Assembly (NCBI RefSeq): GCF_003576645.1
Contig: NC_044920.1
Span: 14,453,865-14,517,864, forward strand
Source of the DNA: Ipomoea triloba
Taxonomy: Eukaryota; Streptophyta; Magnoliopsida; Solanales; Convolvulaceae
DNA length: 64,000 bases
Reading direction: 5' to 3'
Positions 12,116 to 23,544 of this stretch are shown here, piece after piece. Every line of letters starts with the position of its first letter. The first letter of the stretch is position 1. Below the pieces are notes generated by a model that did not search any database, was not told the origin of the DNA, and was given only the letters and a program-made list of their open reading frames with translations. The translations under genes and the position numbers were made by a program.

Positions 12116-13026
12116 ATGAACTCCGAAATCGGCGAAGAAAACTCAAGAGGACAGACATCCACACCTGTGAATCAGAATTCGATGAATCAAAATTCAAGTC
12201 AGAGAAATGACGAGTTCGATGATCCTTTCTACCTTCACATCACTGAGAGTCCGAACATAATCTTTGTATCTCCTCTCTTGTCTGAGCACAATTATGCCTC
12301 ATGGAGCAGATCTATGAGGATAGCACTGGAAGTCAAGAACAAATATGGCTTCGTAGATGGAGGAATTCCAGACCCAGGAAAATAAGATCCAAAGCATGTT
12401 GTATGGAGAAGATGCAACAGGATTGTATGTTCATGGATCCTCAAATCAATGAACTCCACCATCGCAGAAAGTGTCCTCTACTTTGAGAAAGCAGCTGATA
12501 TCTGGAATAAATTGAAGGAGAGGTACTCTCAGTCAGATCCTCACAAGATTGCTGAAATTCAGAATGAAATCTTCAAAAATGTTCAAGGTAACAAGTCTAT
12601 AAATGAGTATTTTACTAAGTGCAATGCTCTATGGGAACAATTGAATGCTATGAGGCCATTGCCAATCTGTAAATGTAATCCTAGATGCTCATGTGCTTTG
12701 ATGAGTAAAATACAAAAAGAGAAAGAGGATGACAAAGTTATTAGGTTTTTAGAAGGCTTAAATGATGAATTTGAATCTATAGTCAGGAGTCCTTGTTATG
12801 GATCCTGTTCCTACTATGGAAAAGGTTCTTAATATGGCCTTAAAGGTGGAAAGGAAGATTAATGCAACAATCACTCAAAAGAGTAGTGAACTAGTCCAAT
12901 CTAATGCTGTCCAAAACAGTCAGAATCAACCTGTAGATGAACAAAGTATCATAGCCTTCTCAGCCTCAAATAACAGGAAGAAATTTAATGGAAATGGAGG
13001 GAGAAACATTTGGTTGCTTGTGTTAT
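12116..13026 (+). pseudogene. Copia gag (UBN2-type), broken
   Basis: ATG at 12116 after the primer site. The frame reads DDPFYLHITESP, LLSEHNYASWSRSMRIAL and KYGFVDGGIPDP, the usual copia gag N-terminus. A TAA stands at 12383-12385. The frame continues past it (SVLYFEKAADIWNKLKERYSQ, then the short CKCNPRCSC) to a frameshift near 12790, after which the third part (MDPVPTMEKVLNMALKVERK) runs to the stop before 13029. The nucleocapsid zinc knuckle that should follow is missing because the sequence jumps to integrase. Confidence 0.85.
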
Positions 13027-14890
13027 AGCTCTACAATTTCCCAAGTCAGGAATAAATTTCAATCAAGGGCCAGAAAATGTATTTTCTTGGGAATACCTGC
13101 CAATGTGAAAGGATACTTATTATGTGATATTGCTAATGAGAATGTGTTTGTTTCCAGGGATGTTCAGTTTTATGAGCAGAAATATCCTCTCAAAGAAAAC
13201 CAGTTAGACATCAGGCCAGAACCATCCATTTCTACTGAGATGTTCAATCCAGTTCTGCCTCTTATTCCCATTTCTACTGAGATAGCCACCACACCTTTGG
13301 AGGTCACAGAAGGGGCTGCCAGTCCTAGTACTATGCCAAGTATGGATGAGAGTGTGGGAACAAACAACAACTTGGACAGTGAACAGGCCCTTGGAACAAA
13401 TAATGACAGTATTGCAGAAGAAGTGGCAGAAGAACATACAACTCAAACACAAACTATTCCTAGAAGATCAGAAAGAACAAGGAACATTCCCACCAGATTG
13501 CAGGACTACCATTGCCAATCTATATCAACAAGATCTTCTCCACACTCAATAAACAAGGTTATATCGTATGAATATCTCCCTCCTGCTCATAAGATATGTG
13601 CATCATCCATTTTCTCTTCACAAGAACCACAATCGTACAAAGAACCAGTACAAGATGAGGCATGGAGAAAGGCTATGCAGTTTGAAATTGAAGCCCTAGT
13701 TGAGAACAAAACTTGGGTGTTAACAGACTTACCTGCTGGGAAATCACCCATTGGATGCAAGTGGGTGTACAAGGTAAAACATAAAGCAGGTGGTTCCATA
13801 GAAAGACACAAAGCAAGACTTGTTGCCAAGGGTTACACTCAACAACTAGGGGTGGACAATATTGAAACTTTCTCTCCTGTGGCTAGAATGACAACAATTA
13901 GAACCTTCTTGGCTGTAGCTATTGCTAAAGGTTGGGAGATACAACAACTAGACATCAACAATGCCTTCTTGCATGGAGACCTAGAAGAAGAGGTCTACAT
14001 GGTCTTACCTCCTGGTTTTCAAAATGACAAACCTAAGCAAGTTTGTAGATTGTTGAGATCTTTATATGGACTAAAGCAGGCCAGTGGGCAATGGAATGCC
14101 AAATTAACAAAGGCCCTGCAAGACAATGGTTTCCAACAATCCATAGCAGATCCATCCCTATTCACTAAAACCACAGATACATCATTCCTAGCTTAGTTGA
14201 TCTATGTTGATGAGATTTTAGTGACAGGGACAGATTCATCCCAGATTTCTGACTTGAAACACTTCCTAGACAAGACCTTCAGAATAAAGGATCTTGGACA
14301 TCTGAACTATTTCCTTGGTATGGAAGCTTATAGAACCTCTGATGGGCTTAACCTATTCCAAAGGAAGTATACACTAGAAATCCTAGAAGAAAATGGTTTT
14401 TTGGATGCTAAACCAACACAAACTCCAATCACTGCAGGACAGAAGCTCACCAACCTTGAGGGAACACCTCTTGATAAACCTGAACAGTATAGAAGGCTAA
14501 TTGGCAAGCTTCTTTATTTGACAAACACTAGGCCAGACATCTCCTATGCAGTTCAACAATTGAGCCAATTTGTGGACAAGCCCAGGAATACACATCTTAT
14601 GGCTGCTCATAGAGTTCTAAGGTACCTAAAAGGGTCTCCTGGAAAAGGGTTGTTTTACCCAACTCATTCTCAATTAAAGTTGCAAGGATTCTCTGATTCT
14701 GACTGGGCCACATGTGCAAAAACTAGAAAATCCATCACTGGTTACTGCATCTACTTTGGACAGTCCCTAATTTCTTGGAAGACTAAGAAGCAGGTTACTG
14801 TATCAAGATCATCCTCTGAGGCAGAGTATAGGGCCTTAGCTTCCACAGTATGTGAAATTCAGTGGCTACTATATTTACTAGCAGATTTGA
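12988..14890 (+). pseudogene. Copia integrase C-terminus, RT and RNase H N-part, broken
   Basis: Opens with the integrase C-terminal block (FGCLCY, KCIFLGIPANVKGYLLCD, VFVSRDVQFYE), then a proline/serine-rich linker. RT follows: AFLHGDLEEEVYMVLPPGF, SLYGLKQASGQW. A TAG at 14194-14196 sits one codon before the catalytic YVDEILVTG box (the second Asp of YVDD is Glu here). RNase H starts DSDWATCAKTRKSITGY and is cut at 14890 by a MULE. The last part lies at 16343-16617. Confidence 0.9.
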
Positions 14891-16333
14891 GAGTTCATTC
14901 CACTTTTGGTCCTAGATTTATTAGGCGTTTGCCAGATTTAGTCCTCCATAAATAATTTAGCCACATTTTGGCCAGACTTAATAAATGTTGGACAATTTTA
15001 GTCCACTGTCCAACTTCACGTTAAGTCTCTGTGAAATTGAAGGGCATTTTTGTCCTTTCTGTTGCTCTTCTTCATCCGCCACTGCACCAACAAGGCTCCT
15101 TTAAGTGAGGACGAGGACGTCGCCCCATCTGGACGACTACAATATATGCTCTAGTCTTCTTTAAGTTGCTTTTCTTCTTCTAATTGTTTTATTGAAAACC
15201 AAACCACCAAAACATAATATATGAATTGAAATAATTCCAGTTAAGTGAGGACGAGGACTAGGAACGTGATAAGAATCATAAGCAACAATCCCTAGCCAGC
15301 GATCTCCCCAGTGCAAATTCCAGTTGAAAGAAGCCGACGTCCTTCGCCAGTCGATTTCAATTTCATGATCTGTGCGAGCCACGATGTCCTTCGGCGCCGG
15401 TCTCGGAACAGAACACACACCTCGAACTCCAATGCATTCCAGCGGTTGAGACAACAGCCAGGCCTCACCACTTTGAAGCTCCTCATAGCGCCTCCCTCGA
15501 CTCAAGTTACGAAACCGGCGGTGCTCAATATGAACTGCCGAGACGGCGGCGGAAGTGCAACGCATTACCCCGTCGTGGGGCTGTAGACAGTGTAGTTGGT
15601 GAGCGTAGTAATGCCGCACTCCAAATACACGCGCTGAGCGTACAATACAAACCATCGCTAACCACTACGACATTATAGCTCTTCCCCGTCAACGCTTCGG
15701 GTGAACTGGGGAATGAAATTGTAGAGAGACTAGGGCATTTATCATCAACAGAAAATGCAGCCAACAACAACATATGTTTGGGGAAATTAGTGTTACCGTA
15801 GTCATCGACATAGAGAGTACTAGAACGAAGGGTCCAGGGCTGTTCTCGAAATGGTTGTCTTCGACGGCACAGAGGAGATTTAGGGCTTTCATCATCAGGA
15901 GAAGTGCCATTAATAGATGGATCCGGTGCACCCATTGGCGATTAGCCATTGGTACAGCAGACCTGCGTCCAGAAGGCAGTGAATTTGAAATAGATGAAGT
16001 AGAAGAAGAAGTAGAGAGCGGGGGTAGGGTGAGGCAGTCGAAGAGGCAGTCCTTGGTAATGTCTTTCCGGTCGAGATTATAATGCTCGGTGTGGACGTCC
16101 ATGGAGACCTTCGATTTCGGCGCACAATTCGCAAAGAAAAGGGAGTTGTAGCTGAAAACAACATAAAAAGACCAAAAAGCCCTTCTAATTCACGGTCCAC
16201 AAACGACACAAGTCACGGAGGACTAAAATTGTCCAACATTTATTAAGTCTGGCCAAAATGTGGCAAAATTATTTATGGAGGACTAAATCTGGCAAACGCC
16301 TAATAAGTCTAGGACCAAAAGTGGAATTAACTC
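14891..16333. mobile_element. Mutator-like element, 1443 bp, 9-bp TSD, exon-like cargo (Pack-MULE candidate)
   Basis: Terminal inverted repeats of about 114 bp (14891-15004 and the end at 16333) begin GAGTTCATTCCACTTTTGGT / GAGTTAATTCCACTTTTGGT and differ at about three sites. The TSD CAGATTTGA is perfect (14882-14890, 16334-16342). The interior has no transposase but holds a GC-richer stretch (about 15290-16110) quite unlike the surrounding AT-rich DNA. A small direct repeat TTAAGTGAGGACGAGGAC occurs at about 15102 and 15241. It sits inside the RNase H of copia element 1, so it is younger than that element. Confidence 0.95.
15525..16102 (-). pseudogene. Captured gene-like fragment in the MULE, product not recognised
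   Basis: On the minus strand a frame starts MDVHTEHYNLDRKDITKDC (ATG at 16100-16102) and passes a serine-rich run. After an apparent shift near 15930 a second frame continues SPDDESPKSPLCRRRQP, then LYVDDYGNTNFPKHMLLL and CPSLSTISFPSSPEAL. GC content and the length of these overlapping frames look exonic, but I do not recognise the family and there is no single intact frame. It could be a captured exon without function. Confidence 0.4.
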
Positions 16334-16342
16334 CAGATTTGA

Positions 16343-16617
16343 AAGTGAAATTTAGAATTCCCACTACTATATTCTGTGACAACCAGTCTGCTATTGCAAT
16401 AGGAGAGAATCATGTGTTTCATGAACGCACTAAACATATTGAGATTGACTGTCATGTTGTTAAACAAAAAGTAAATGAAGGTGTAATCAAGTTGATGTCA
16501 ATACCTTCACAACAGCAGGTTGCAGATGGTTTCACCAAGGCCTTGCCAAAGTTACCATTTGATTTTTTCCATTCTAAGCTGGGCCTTCAAGATGTTCATG
16601 CTCCAGCTTACGGGGGG
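16343..16617 (+). pseudogene. RNase H C-terminal part of copia element 1
   Basis: Continues the copia frame after the MULE: FCDNQSAIAIGENHVFHERT, HIEIDCHVVKQKV, QQQVADGFTKALPK, stop just before the 3' LTR. DNQSA, HERTKHIEID and ADGFTKAL are the usual RNase H end motifs. The stop overlaps the G-rich polypurine stretch at 16611-16617. Confidence 0.9.
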
Positions 16618-16877
16618 TGATAAAATACAACTAGATGATAAGGGTAGTGTTGTATTTTTCCTCCTATCTAGTCTGTTATAACTGCCTGTAACAGCAGCTC
16701 ATCTAGTCTGTTATAACCTCTGTAACAGTAGCTCATATATAAGGCTATGGCCTTCAATTGTAAAGACAGAATTCATTACTGTAACTTCCATTTTGCTCCC
16801 ACCTCAATCTACTTCCAACTTAGCTCTCTACTTATCTCTCTTCTCCAGTTTAGATAGCATGAATTGAGACTTCATCA
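16618..16877 (+). repeat. 3' LTR of copia element 1
   Basis: 260 bp, the same as the 5' LTR except for two substitutions. Followed by TSD TATTT (16878-16882). Confidence 0.95.
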
Positions 16878-16989
16878 TATTTTTGTACTTTTTAATATTT
16901 CTTATTCAATTATAATATTCTTTAGTCTTGAATTTTCATTTGTAAAATTAAAAAAATTGATTTCAACAAGTTTGTATAATGAAAATAGG

Positions 16990-17268
16990 TGTTATAAATA
17001 TATTACTAATGGCTATTATTTTGAGACTTTTCATTTGCCACTTTCCAACTCCCTCATTATGTTGAGAAATGAAGAGTTGTACTATTGTATATATATACAT
17101 GTTGATGGATGAATAAAAGGTGGTTTTTGAGCTTTTGTGATCTTGTGTTCTTCTTCTTCTTCTTCTCCTTTGCCTTATCTACACTACATTATCATATATA
17201 TAATCCTAAGCAATTACCGGGCAATCACCACGCGAGAACTGAGCTAATTGAGAAGCCAAATTACAACG
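16990..17268 (+). repeat. 5' LTR of degenerate copia element 2
   Basis: Begins TGTTATAAATATATTACTAA and ends AATTACAACG (ACA in the 3' copy). Contains a TATATATAC stretch and a CTTCTT run that may mark the start of transcription. Confidence 0.95.
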
Positions 17269-17286
17269 CGTTATCAGCACGAGTCT
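17269..17286 (+). promoter_or_regulatory. Primer binding region of element 2
   Basis: CGTTATCAGCACGAG directly follows the LTR. This variant is typical of one large group of plant copia elements and differs from the TGGTATCAGAGC site of element 1. Confidence 0.6.
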
Positions 17287-20200
17287 CTATCGTGATTTTC
17301 GGTAAACGGTATGCTTGCTATCTTGTCGTGTGCATTTTATTATGAAATCTATGACTTTATTTGTGCATATTGCCTTCTAATATGAATTGGAACCCCCAAT
17401 CCTTGTGTCTGCGAAATGAGTACTCTCCCTTTTTGATTTTATTATCTGTATATGTGTGCTTCTGATAATTAGTGTGATAATACTTCATGTTTGTTAACTA
17501 CTTGTGAGTATATGAACCCCTCATCAAGCTATGGTTAAAGTTTTGGGGTAAATACATGGGTTTGTAAATATAAATTATCTTGTTTTATCCTCCTGAATCA
17601 TGGATATGTATTAAGCTCTACATGAACCATGATGCTTGAAAATGGTAAATACATGTGGTTATGTACCAAATTGTATGTATATGTATCCATGTATGTTCTA
17701 TGACTTTGGATATCAAATGCATAATCAATTCTTATTATGTTTGTATCGGATTGCTATATTTGCATCAGAATACTAAGATACATATACGCATATTTTTGTA
17801 AAATGGTGTTTCTTCATCCATTGTTTGGACATGTATTCAAAATAGTGGTTTTTCCCATTGTTGTTACACATTGCTTCGTAGAGTTACACGAAAATGATGA
17901 TCTTGTAGATTCATGTCCTCCATTGCCAAATGTGGTTTTATTAAACTTTCTTTTGGTAGAAGCAATTATTAAACTTGGGCTCTAGATATTGAATACATTT
18001 GGCATCTAAGGAATTGAGACAAGCTTTTGTTGCTAAGTCACAGAGCACTGATACCCAGAAGGTAAAAGCTCTCATTTTCATACGTCACCACTTGAATCGC
18101 GACCTTAAAAATGAGTATTCGATTGGAAGTCCCTGAAGAACCATTTCGACCAATAGTCATCAATTGTCCTTCCTTAGGCACAATTTGACTAGGTTTTAAT
18201 CTCGAGTTTTAAGATTATAAGTCAGTAATTGACTATAATTTAGCTCTGCATAAAATAGTCTCGCAATTAAAACTCTACAAACAGGAAGTTTCAGATAAAT
18301 ACTTATTTGAAAATACTATGTATATTTTTCATGCGAGTAACCTTGTACTCTAGCAGCAGTACAAGACAACAAATTATGAAGCATTCTAAGCTAATTTTAG
18401 CACTCATTGTGGCTAAGAAACATAACTAGTTGTTGATGAAGAATCAAAATGCATGTCTGATTGGTTTTTCACTAGTGCCTGAAGCACATAATGTTGCCCA
18501 ATCGAGCAATTCTATAAGGGGTTGAGGTCGAGGTTATAACTGGTGTGGTATGAGTTTCGAGCTCAAAAATAAGAAGCAAAGTGATCAAGATAATCAATGA
18601 CGATCATACTTATTGAGGCAAAATTCTAGCTAGAAGTTTGCTATCAATGTGGTGTGAAGGGCTTTGGTCCCTACGTGCCGCACACCAAAGCATTTTGCCA
18701 TCGAAGAATGATTCTTTGCTCATCTTGTTGATTCTAGTTTGCCTGAAGCAAATACTGTAATAAATGATGATAATGAAATGATGAGGTATTGATGAAGATG
18801 TTTGAGTATTGCATGACAATATATTCATGTATGAGGAGTTAGCTTATGTCTGAAGCATACGTGACCGCAATATTTGAAAAGTTATTGCATGGCCGAGAAG
18901 TATATATATACTTACGAGTGCAAAGAAATTTAAATTTACTGATTTTCTTTGCTGATTTTACTACTCGGTTTAACTATTTGAAATTTACTATTCAGAAGTG
19001 TACTTCTCTAAGCTTACCTTTCTAATCTTACTTCCCGGAGTTACTTCCCTTAGTTTGGATGCTTATTTATGAAAAGTTTTCTCATGCATGAAATCGTGAC
19101 CCTCGTATGCAATTAGCTGGTTGCTAATTCAAGGTTGAAATTGTTCCAAAAATCCTATATCAATCCTGGAAGGATTGCTATTATCAAGAAATTATGATAA
19201 TCCTCCTTTGACTAAATTTAATATGCTAAGATATCGAATCTCCCTATGAATATGTCTTAGTGCAATTCTGTGTTATTTAAGGAGTGGTATACCCCTTTAT
19301 AAGAACGATCGTTGACTTATGACATACATGATATGATTGATTTAAATGTTATTAGCTTGAAATATAGAAGCAAATGATATCATATCAGTTTGTCCGAAGC
19401 AAACGAATGAATGAATTATATCATATCAATTTGCCTGAAGCAAATGAGGGAGTGAATTATATCATGTGAATTTGCACGAAGCAAATTAACCAATGAGTGA
19501 AACTAATGGAAAGTTGAGGATAGAGATGTTTGGGAGATCTTGAAGATCTATATTATTTGACAAGCTTCCCAATTTTCCTATGATTATTGTGTACCCTTAT
19601 AATATCATTTGATATATATGCTTTCATATTTGATCGATCATAGATGATTGCGTATATGTTTTGGGTACTTCATATGTTGCGGTACATTTTTTTTAAAGGC
19701 TTTAATGACCCAAATGATATTATAATATGGGCTGAGCTAGTGAGTTGCCTTGGGCAAATATTTTTTTGGTGAGTCAGATTCCTTCAAGTGCATATTATAT
19801 AAAGCATATTTTGTGGAAGAAAATTCTTAAACTATGTATTTTCTTGTTAGGGACATCAGTTTTATATGCTATCAGAATCTGACCTACTGCATATCATAAT
19901 TATTCCCCCTAGCTCCTAATACGTGGTATAAGATCAAACATTTCCCTATCTGCGTTTTGTTCATAGTGTGCAGTCTATTTTACTATATCACCGCCATTGC
20001 GTACCTCCAAGGGCTATCAAAGCCTCCGTCTGTTGTTTAAATACTTGAGCCCATGATATGGGATCAATATATAATTAGGTACGCTAACTGCACACTTGAA
20101 GATCGTTTCACGGCATTAGGGGGAGATAAAAGCCCAAATTTTATAGAATGCCGAGAAATTTCATGGAATGATTGATGAAAAAGATCTTCAGTATTTAAAC

Positions 20201-21890
20201 CCACGTATTAGGTAGACTGAACTAGAAGTTCAGAAGAGGTAAACTGAACTAGAAGTTCAGAAGATATCTAATATGCCAATATATATACTGATAAGAAGAG
20301 TGACTAGGTCTCACATATCTTCCCCAACTTGGACCGTATATTTATTTACCAATGCTCCTTGACGCGAGAAGTGTGGAGACATATTGGTATAAAAGACAAG
20401 AATCCGCGGAAAGCTAAATCTAGTAAAAAATTTCGTCACTCTTGAAATCTCTTAAAGAAGTATGTCTTGAAGACATTCGTCCAGAAGGCGAAAACCCCCC
20501 AATAAATTTACAGGTGCACCCAAAATCATAATATTGGGGATGCGGAACAACCAGATAAAAATATCTCTGGGAAATGGCTAGAGTCTGGTTGATTTAGAAA
20601 TTGCCATGAATTTTATATATATGGGAGATTTTATGAAAAATATTATAGTTGTCGACAACACAATTGCCTTATAAATTGCTCTTAATATATAAGAATCTGG
20701 ATCAAGAGCTAGGCACCAGTAGTGCCCTGATTTTTTTTTTAATGTATAAAGGAGCAATTAAGGCATGTACAGCTCAGCTCGCTAAAATTGTATTCTCTTT
20801 ATAATATGTACACCATTTAATGTTAACCCAGCAGGTTACAAATGGGTGTTTGTAAAAAAGAGAAATACAAACAATTTGGTGGTACGATATAAAGCGAGAT
20901 TGGCAGCTAAAGGGTTTACGCAGAGATCCTGAATTGATTTTAATCAAATGTACTCTCCCACAACATATGGCATTACATTCCGCTAATTAACATCATTGGC
21001 AGTGAATTGTAAATTTAGATATGCAGTTGATGAATGTCATGACCGCAAACTTATGGGTCATCAGATGCTAATATTTACCTGTAAATCCCTGATGGATTCA
21101 ACCCTTTTGAAATGAGGAAAGCAAAAATCGCAACATGTATCATTATGACTTGAATATTATTGACTGAGTGTTTTCCTCCCGAAGAAGGAATATGAAAATA
21201 ATATGTACCATTATGTGTTCGTTAAAGAATTGCTAATGGAGTTATTTATTTTATCTTCTCAGTCGATATTGATGGTTTATATATTATTGAAGCACATAAA
21301 GAGCTTGGTGATATTAGCTCATGCTGAAAGATGGAGTTTTGAAATGAAAGACTTGGGAAACCCAAGTATTGCCTCGACCTGAAGATTGAGATTCTCTTTG
21401 AAAGAGTTTTATATACCAGTTAGCCTACTTGAAAAATGTCTTGAAGATGTTTTATATGAATAGGTATCATTTACTTATCACACTAACGGTAGCCCAATAA
21501 TCTCTTGAAGTAGATAAGGGACTATTTAGACTCGAAGATGATAATAAGGATATTTTGGGACTGGAAGTCCATTATCGTTGTTATTGGAGCACTATTATGG
21601 AACTAGAAGTTCCATAGTCGCATCAGGCCTGATATTGAATTTGCGATGAAATTTCTAGCAACGTTTAGTGCTCCCTCTACAATGAAATATTGAAATGATG
21701 TTTAACATATCCTTTAGCATCTTCGAGATATAAAGATTATGATATTTATGTGAGAAACCAATACGTGGTTTTGGCGGGCTACTTGGGTACTGGCTCTTTT
21801 ATTTTGATCCCCATGATGCCAAGTCCCAAACTGGTTATGCTATATGTTTATCCCCCCAATGTCCCATATGTGGACAAATAAAGATTGTGT
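17287..21890 (+). pseudogene. Decayed gag-pol region of element 2
   Basis: Gag traces: PEAHNVAQSSNSIRG at about 18480, then CYQCGVKGFGP near 18640, where the zinc-knuckle His is replaced. RT traces: GYKWVFVKKRNTNN and VVRYKARLAAKGFTQRS at about 20833-20925, then a TGA; an MKDLGKPKYCLDLKIE-like stretch near 21345. Three short direct repeats with TTTGCCTGAAGCAAAT lie at 19380-19490. No frame exceeds about 80 codons, so nothing here can be functional. Confidence 0.8.
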
Positions 21891-21909
21891 TGCCCAAGCA
21901 AGTAATAGG

Positions 21910-22191
21910 TTTGTTAATGAGAACTTTACAAAAGATATTGCACCTAAGTGGTTTGTTAATGAGAACTTTACAAAAGATATTGCACCTAAGTTTTACTACC
22001 CACATGAACTCCAGAAGATTAGTAAAATTCTTGTTGAGAAAGTTCGCCCTCGTGAACAATCTGGTAAAATTCTTGTTGAGAAAGTTCGCCCTCGTGAACA
22101 ATCTGGCAGATTTCTTGTTGAGAAAGTTCGCCCTCGTGAACAATCTGGCAGATATGTTCATGAGAAAGTTCGCCCTCGTGAACAATCTGGC
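21910..22191 (+). repeat. Tandem repeats in the RNase H tail of element 2
   Basis: Two 41-bp copies of a unit starting GTTTGTTAATGAGAACTTTA (about 21910 and 21951), then four 42-bp units (22024-22065, 22066-22107, 22108-22149, 22150-22191) starting ATTCTTGTTGAGAAAG. In one frame each 42-bp unit reads LLRKFALVNNLAD, a variant of the RNase H end motif that is single-copy in relatives. The units keep the frame open. Confidence 0.95.
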
Positions 22192-22711
22192 AGATATGTT
22201 CATCAAGTTTCTGCCTGCATCCAATTTTGAGTAATATGTTTATAAAATTGGAATGCGTAGGCTTAGAAGATTGTTATCTTTAGGGGGAGCGACAACCTCT
22301 AGCTACACTAGAATGGAAAGTCTAGAAGACTTTTGAAATCCTGAAGATTATGCTCTGAAAGCATATGGTTGTACTCTTTTTTCCTTACCTAAGTTTTTCC
22401 CACTGGGTTTTCTTAGACTAAGGTTTTTAATGAGGCAACTAATATAGGTGCACTTGATTGGATAGTCCTGAAGACCTTAGAAATCTTGAAGATTATGCCC
22501 GGAAGGCTTATGGTTGTACTCTTTTTCCCTTAGCTAAGTTTTTCTCCCACTGGGTTTTCTTAGGCTAAGGTTTTTAATGAGGCAACCGGTGCAACACAAT
22601 GGTTTAACATATTTCGTGTACTCTTTTCCTCGTCTAGGTTTTTCCCAAAGGGTTTTTCTAGCGAGGTTTTTAACGAGGCATGAATATGATTAAATAATGG
22701 CCAAGGGGGAG

Positions 22712-22990
22712 TGTTATAAATATATTACTAATGGCCATTATTTTGAGACTTTTCATTTGCCACTTTCCAACTCCCTCATTATGTTGAGAAATGAAGAGTT
22801 GTACTATTGTATATATATACATGTTGATGGATGAATAAAAGGTGGTTTTTGAGCTTTTGTGATCTTGTGTTCTTGTTCTTCTTCTTCTCCTTTGCCTTAT
22901 CTACACTACATTATCATATATATAATCCTAAGCAATTACCGGGCAATCACCACGCAAGAACTGAGCTAATTGAGAAGCCAAATTACAACA
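22712..22990 (+). repeat. 3' LTR of degenerate copia element 2
   Basis: 279 bp, four differences from the 5' LTR. TSD ATAGG follows. Confidence 0.95.
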
Positions 22991-23544
22991 ATAGGGACTA
23001 TGTACCACATTTAAAGAGAAAAAATTTAGGAAAGAAGATTATATTGTCGATTCTCTATTTTGCTAAAGAAATATCTAAATTGAAAAAGTTAATAAAAAAT
23101 AAATATAATAAAGTTTTAAAATAAACACGTATTTAGTAATATTTCAATAGAGTTTAACAATTTTGTTAACTCAGGAATTAAAATTACAACTTTTTTGAAG
23201 AGTTTTGGTATATATTTCAAATAAAAAGTTTTTAAGGACTAAAATAATTAGAAAAAAATAATTAAGTGATTAAAAATGCATTTTTACCAAAAGATAATTA
23301 AATTAAATCAATATTTTTTGGGTAAATAAATTAAATCAATATTGACGTAATGATTTGAATACTAATAACATGTTGACACCTCATTTAAATAACCACAAAT
23401 TAATCAAAGAAAGTGAGCAAGTAGAAGTCCACTTCGTAATAATCTTTACTGCGTAATAATATGTTCTTTACGCATTTTTCATTTCTAATTTGTCAACATT
23501 ATCTCCCACAGAATGAGGTTTATGGTTTGCAATGTTTGTAGAGA

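Larger units (their letters stand above)
11818..16877 (+). mobile_element. Complete Ty1/copia element, 5.06 kb, TSD TATTT
   Basis: Two 260-bp LTRs (11818-12077, 16618-16877) differ at two positions (about 99.2% identical). TSD TATTT lies at 11813-11817 and 16878-16882. The methionine-tRNA-type primer site follows the 5' LTR. The coding region is badly reduced: gag joins the integrase C-terminus, so zinc knuckle, protease and integrase core are gone. It also carries stops, a frameshift and a MULE in RNase H. A recent insertion that must have used proteins from another copy. Confidence 0.95.
16990..22990 (+). mobile_element. Copia-derived element, 6.0 kb, TSD ATAGG, degenerate interior
   Basis: LTRs of 279 bp (16990-17268, 22712-22990) differ at four sites (98.6% identical) and TSD ATAGG is perfect (16985-16989, 22991-22995). 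Yet the 5.4-kb interior has no long copia frame: gag, RT and RNase H are recognisable only in short stretches broken by many stops and shifts. Polypurine tract AAGGGGGAG at 22703-22711. The insertion is recent, but the coding sequence must have decayed long before, so it was copied by proteins supplied in trans. Confidence 0.95.
6280..23536. repeat. Block A: duplicated terpene-synthase upstream DNA, TE-interrupted
   Basis: Host noncoding DNA seen again in block C (37551-48555) and, for its last 1.29 kb, in block B just upstream of the terpene synthase. Landmarks: ACGCCAACCAAACGCC at 7791 and 44380; CTATTGAAATG at about 7953 and 44552; TTTTGGAGTATACA at 10810 and 24130. The last part resumes after each insertion (11579-11817, 16883-16989, 22996-23536) and ends at about 23536, where it abuts block B. 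It holds no coding sequence apart from its transposons. Confidence 0.8.

Noticed and set aside
13204..13829. Minus-strand frames in copia element 1
   Set aside because: Shadows of the integrase/RT frame on the plus strand.
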